NCBI GenBank assembly: GCA_003670825.1
Contig: QWQL01000107.1
Span: 1 to 5,730 of the forward strand
Source: Planctomycetota bacterium
GTDB taxonomy: Bacteria > Planctomycetota > Planctomycetia > Pirellulales > UBA1268
Direction of reading: 5' to 3'
Length of the DNA: 5,730 bases
Both the position numbers and the translations under genes were made by a program. The notes below the pieces were generated by a model, which had not been told where the DNA came from, ran no database searches, and saw only the letters and a program-made list of their open reading frames with translations. Within the stretch, counting starts at the first letter, position 1. Each line of letters begins with the position of its first letter. Of this stretch, positions 5,244 through 5,730 are shown in pieces.

Positions 5244-5730
5244 CTACTCAGGAACGCGTGCCGCACGGGCGAGCCGATCGCGGACGGCCCGCCACGGCTC
5301 GGTGTCGGGGGGCGGATCGACCACGATTCGATCGAGCCCCCGCTGATCAAGCCCATGAAGCATGGCGTAGATCCGGCAGGCAAACTCGTCCGGCGATTCG
5401 GGCATCGGCACGATGACGAGGTTTCGCGAACCGGCGAGCGAGCGAACCTGCGGGTCGTCGGTTCTCGACGTGAGCCAGCCGATGCGGCGTCCTTCAGCCA
5501 CGAGCTGTGCCACGCGTCGGGCGGGCTCAGCCGGCATCTCGAGCGGCGTCTTCGGCGCGTAATGGCGGGCCTGCCCCCCCGGCGACCGTGCGGGTTCGCC
5601 GGAGTCGCCGGAGTCGCCGGCCGCATCCGCGGGCCACTCGACAGGTCCGCCCACGGCCGCCTCGAGGTCGTCGCGGGAGAGTGGTCCCGGCCGGAGAATC
5701 CGCGGGGGCGAGACGGTGCAATCGACCACC
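5244..5730 (-). CDS. sua5: L-threonylcarbamoyladenylate synthase, long Sua5/TsaC2 form, C-terminal part only
   Basis: The minus-strand frame is open from the right edge to a TAG at 5246-5244, about 162 codons. The enzyme makes threonylcarbamoyl-AMP from threonine, bicarbonate and ATP in the cytoplasm, the first step of the tRNA t6A37 modification. The N-terminal YrdC catalytic domain, with its ATP- and threonine-binding residues, lies off the window. What remains starts at the end of that domain: VDCTVSPPRILRPGPLS, which in this family follows S-T-V. A low-complexity linker rich in Gly/Asp/Ser/Ala comes next, then SPGGQARHYAPKTPL (about 49-63 in this fragment), matching the conserved SPGM-x-x-RHYAP linker of long Sua5 proteins. 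The C-terminal Sua5 domain follows, with IGWLTS, FACRIYAMLHGLDQRG, DRIVVDPPP and AVRDRLARAA. The first in-window GTG (5729) is probably an internal valine and not the start. The protein ends normally. It is convergent with the epimerase gene. Confidence 0.93.
   Translation of the reverse strand, partial: VVDCTVSPPRILRPGPLSRDDLEAAVGGPVEWPADAAGDSGDSGEPARSPGGQARHYAPKTPLEMPAEPARRVAQLVAEGRRIGWLTSRTDDPQVRSLAGSRNLVIVPMPESPDEFACRIYAMLHGLDQRGLDRIVVDPPPDTEPWRAVRDRLARAARVPE
5596..5620. repeat. 9-bp tandem repeat in the Sua5 linker
   Basis: The unit TCGCCGGAG is present 2.8 times without mismatches. It is in frame on the minus strand and encodes the GDSGDSGEP stretch of the linker between the YrdC domain remnant and the SPG-x-x-x-RHYAP motif. 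It is a small in-frame microsatellite in a part of the protein that tolerates length change. Confidence 0.7.

Noticed and set aside
5727..5729. GTG as the start codon of a separate 161-residue protein
   Set aside because: The sequence after it matches the end of the YrdC domain and the Sua5 linker, so this GTG is the valine of the conserved T-V-V-D type segment inside a longer gene.

Overview
The window is GC-rich bacterial DNA with strong G/C bias at third codon positions. It most likely comes from a planctomycete, perhaps of the Pirellulales. Two things suggest this. The secreted 221-residue protein has a sequence character I associate with planctomycete-only hypothetical proteins, and there is a long exported Ala-rich HEAT-repeat protein. 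This assignment is made by recognition, not by a search.

There are five protein genes, and each lies on the opposite strand to its neighbour (-, +, -, +, -). From left to right: (1) a HEAT-repeat lipoprotein on the minus strand, 1-1989, whose C-terminus runs off the left edge; (2) a small exported protein of unknown function, 2179-2844 (+); (3) a 12-TM major facilitator superfamily transporter, 2859-4115 (-), probably starting at TTG; (4) a TIGR01777-family NAD(P)-dependent epimerase/SDR39U1-like protein, 4233-5147 (+); (5) the C-terminal part of a long-form Sua5/TsaC2 threonylcarbamoyladenylate synthase, 5244-5730 (-), whose N-terminal catalytic domain is off the right edge.

Genes 1/2 and 3/4 are divergent pairs, separated by 189 and 117 bp. 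Genes 2/3 and 4/5 are convergent pairs, separated by 14 and 96 bp. No two genes are co-directional neighbours, so each must be transcribed separately and no operon-based pathway can be inferred. Both divergent spacers carry a TATACTT element 70-80 bp upstream of the plus-strand start codon, which is the most interesting non-coding signal here. The last convergent spacer holds a GC-rich hairpin that could act as a terminator.

No rRNA, tRNA, CRISPR array, insertion sequence, attachment site or origin was seen. The transporter, epimerase and Sua5 are ordinary chromosomal genes. The least understood parts are the HEAT lipoprotein and the small exported protein. I see no convincing new multi-gene system in this window.
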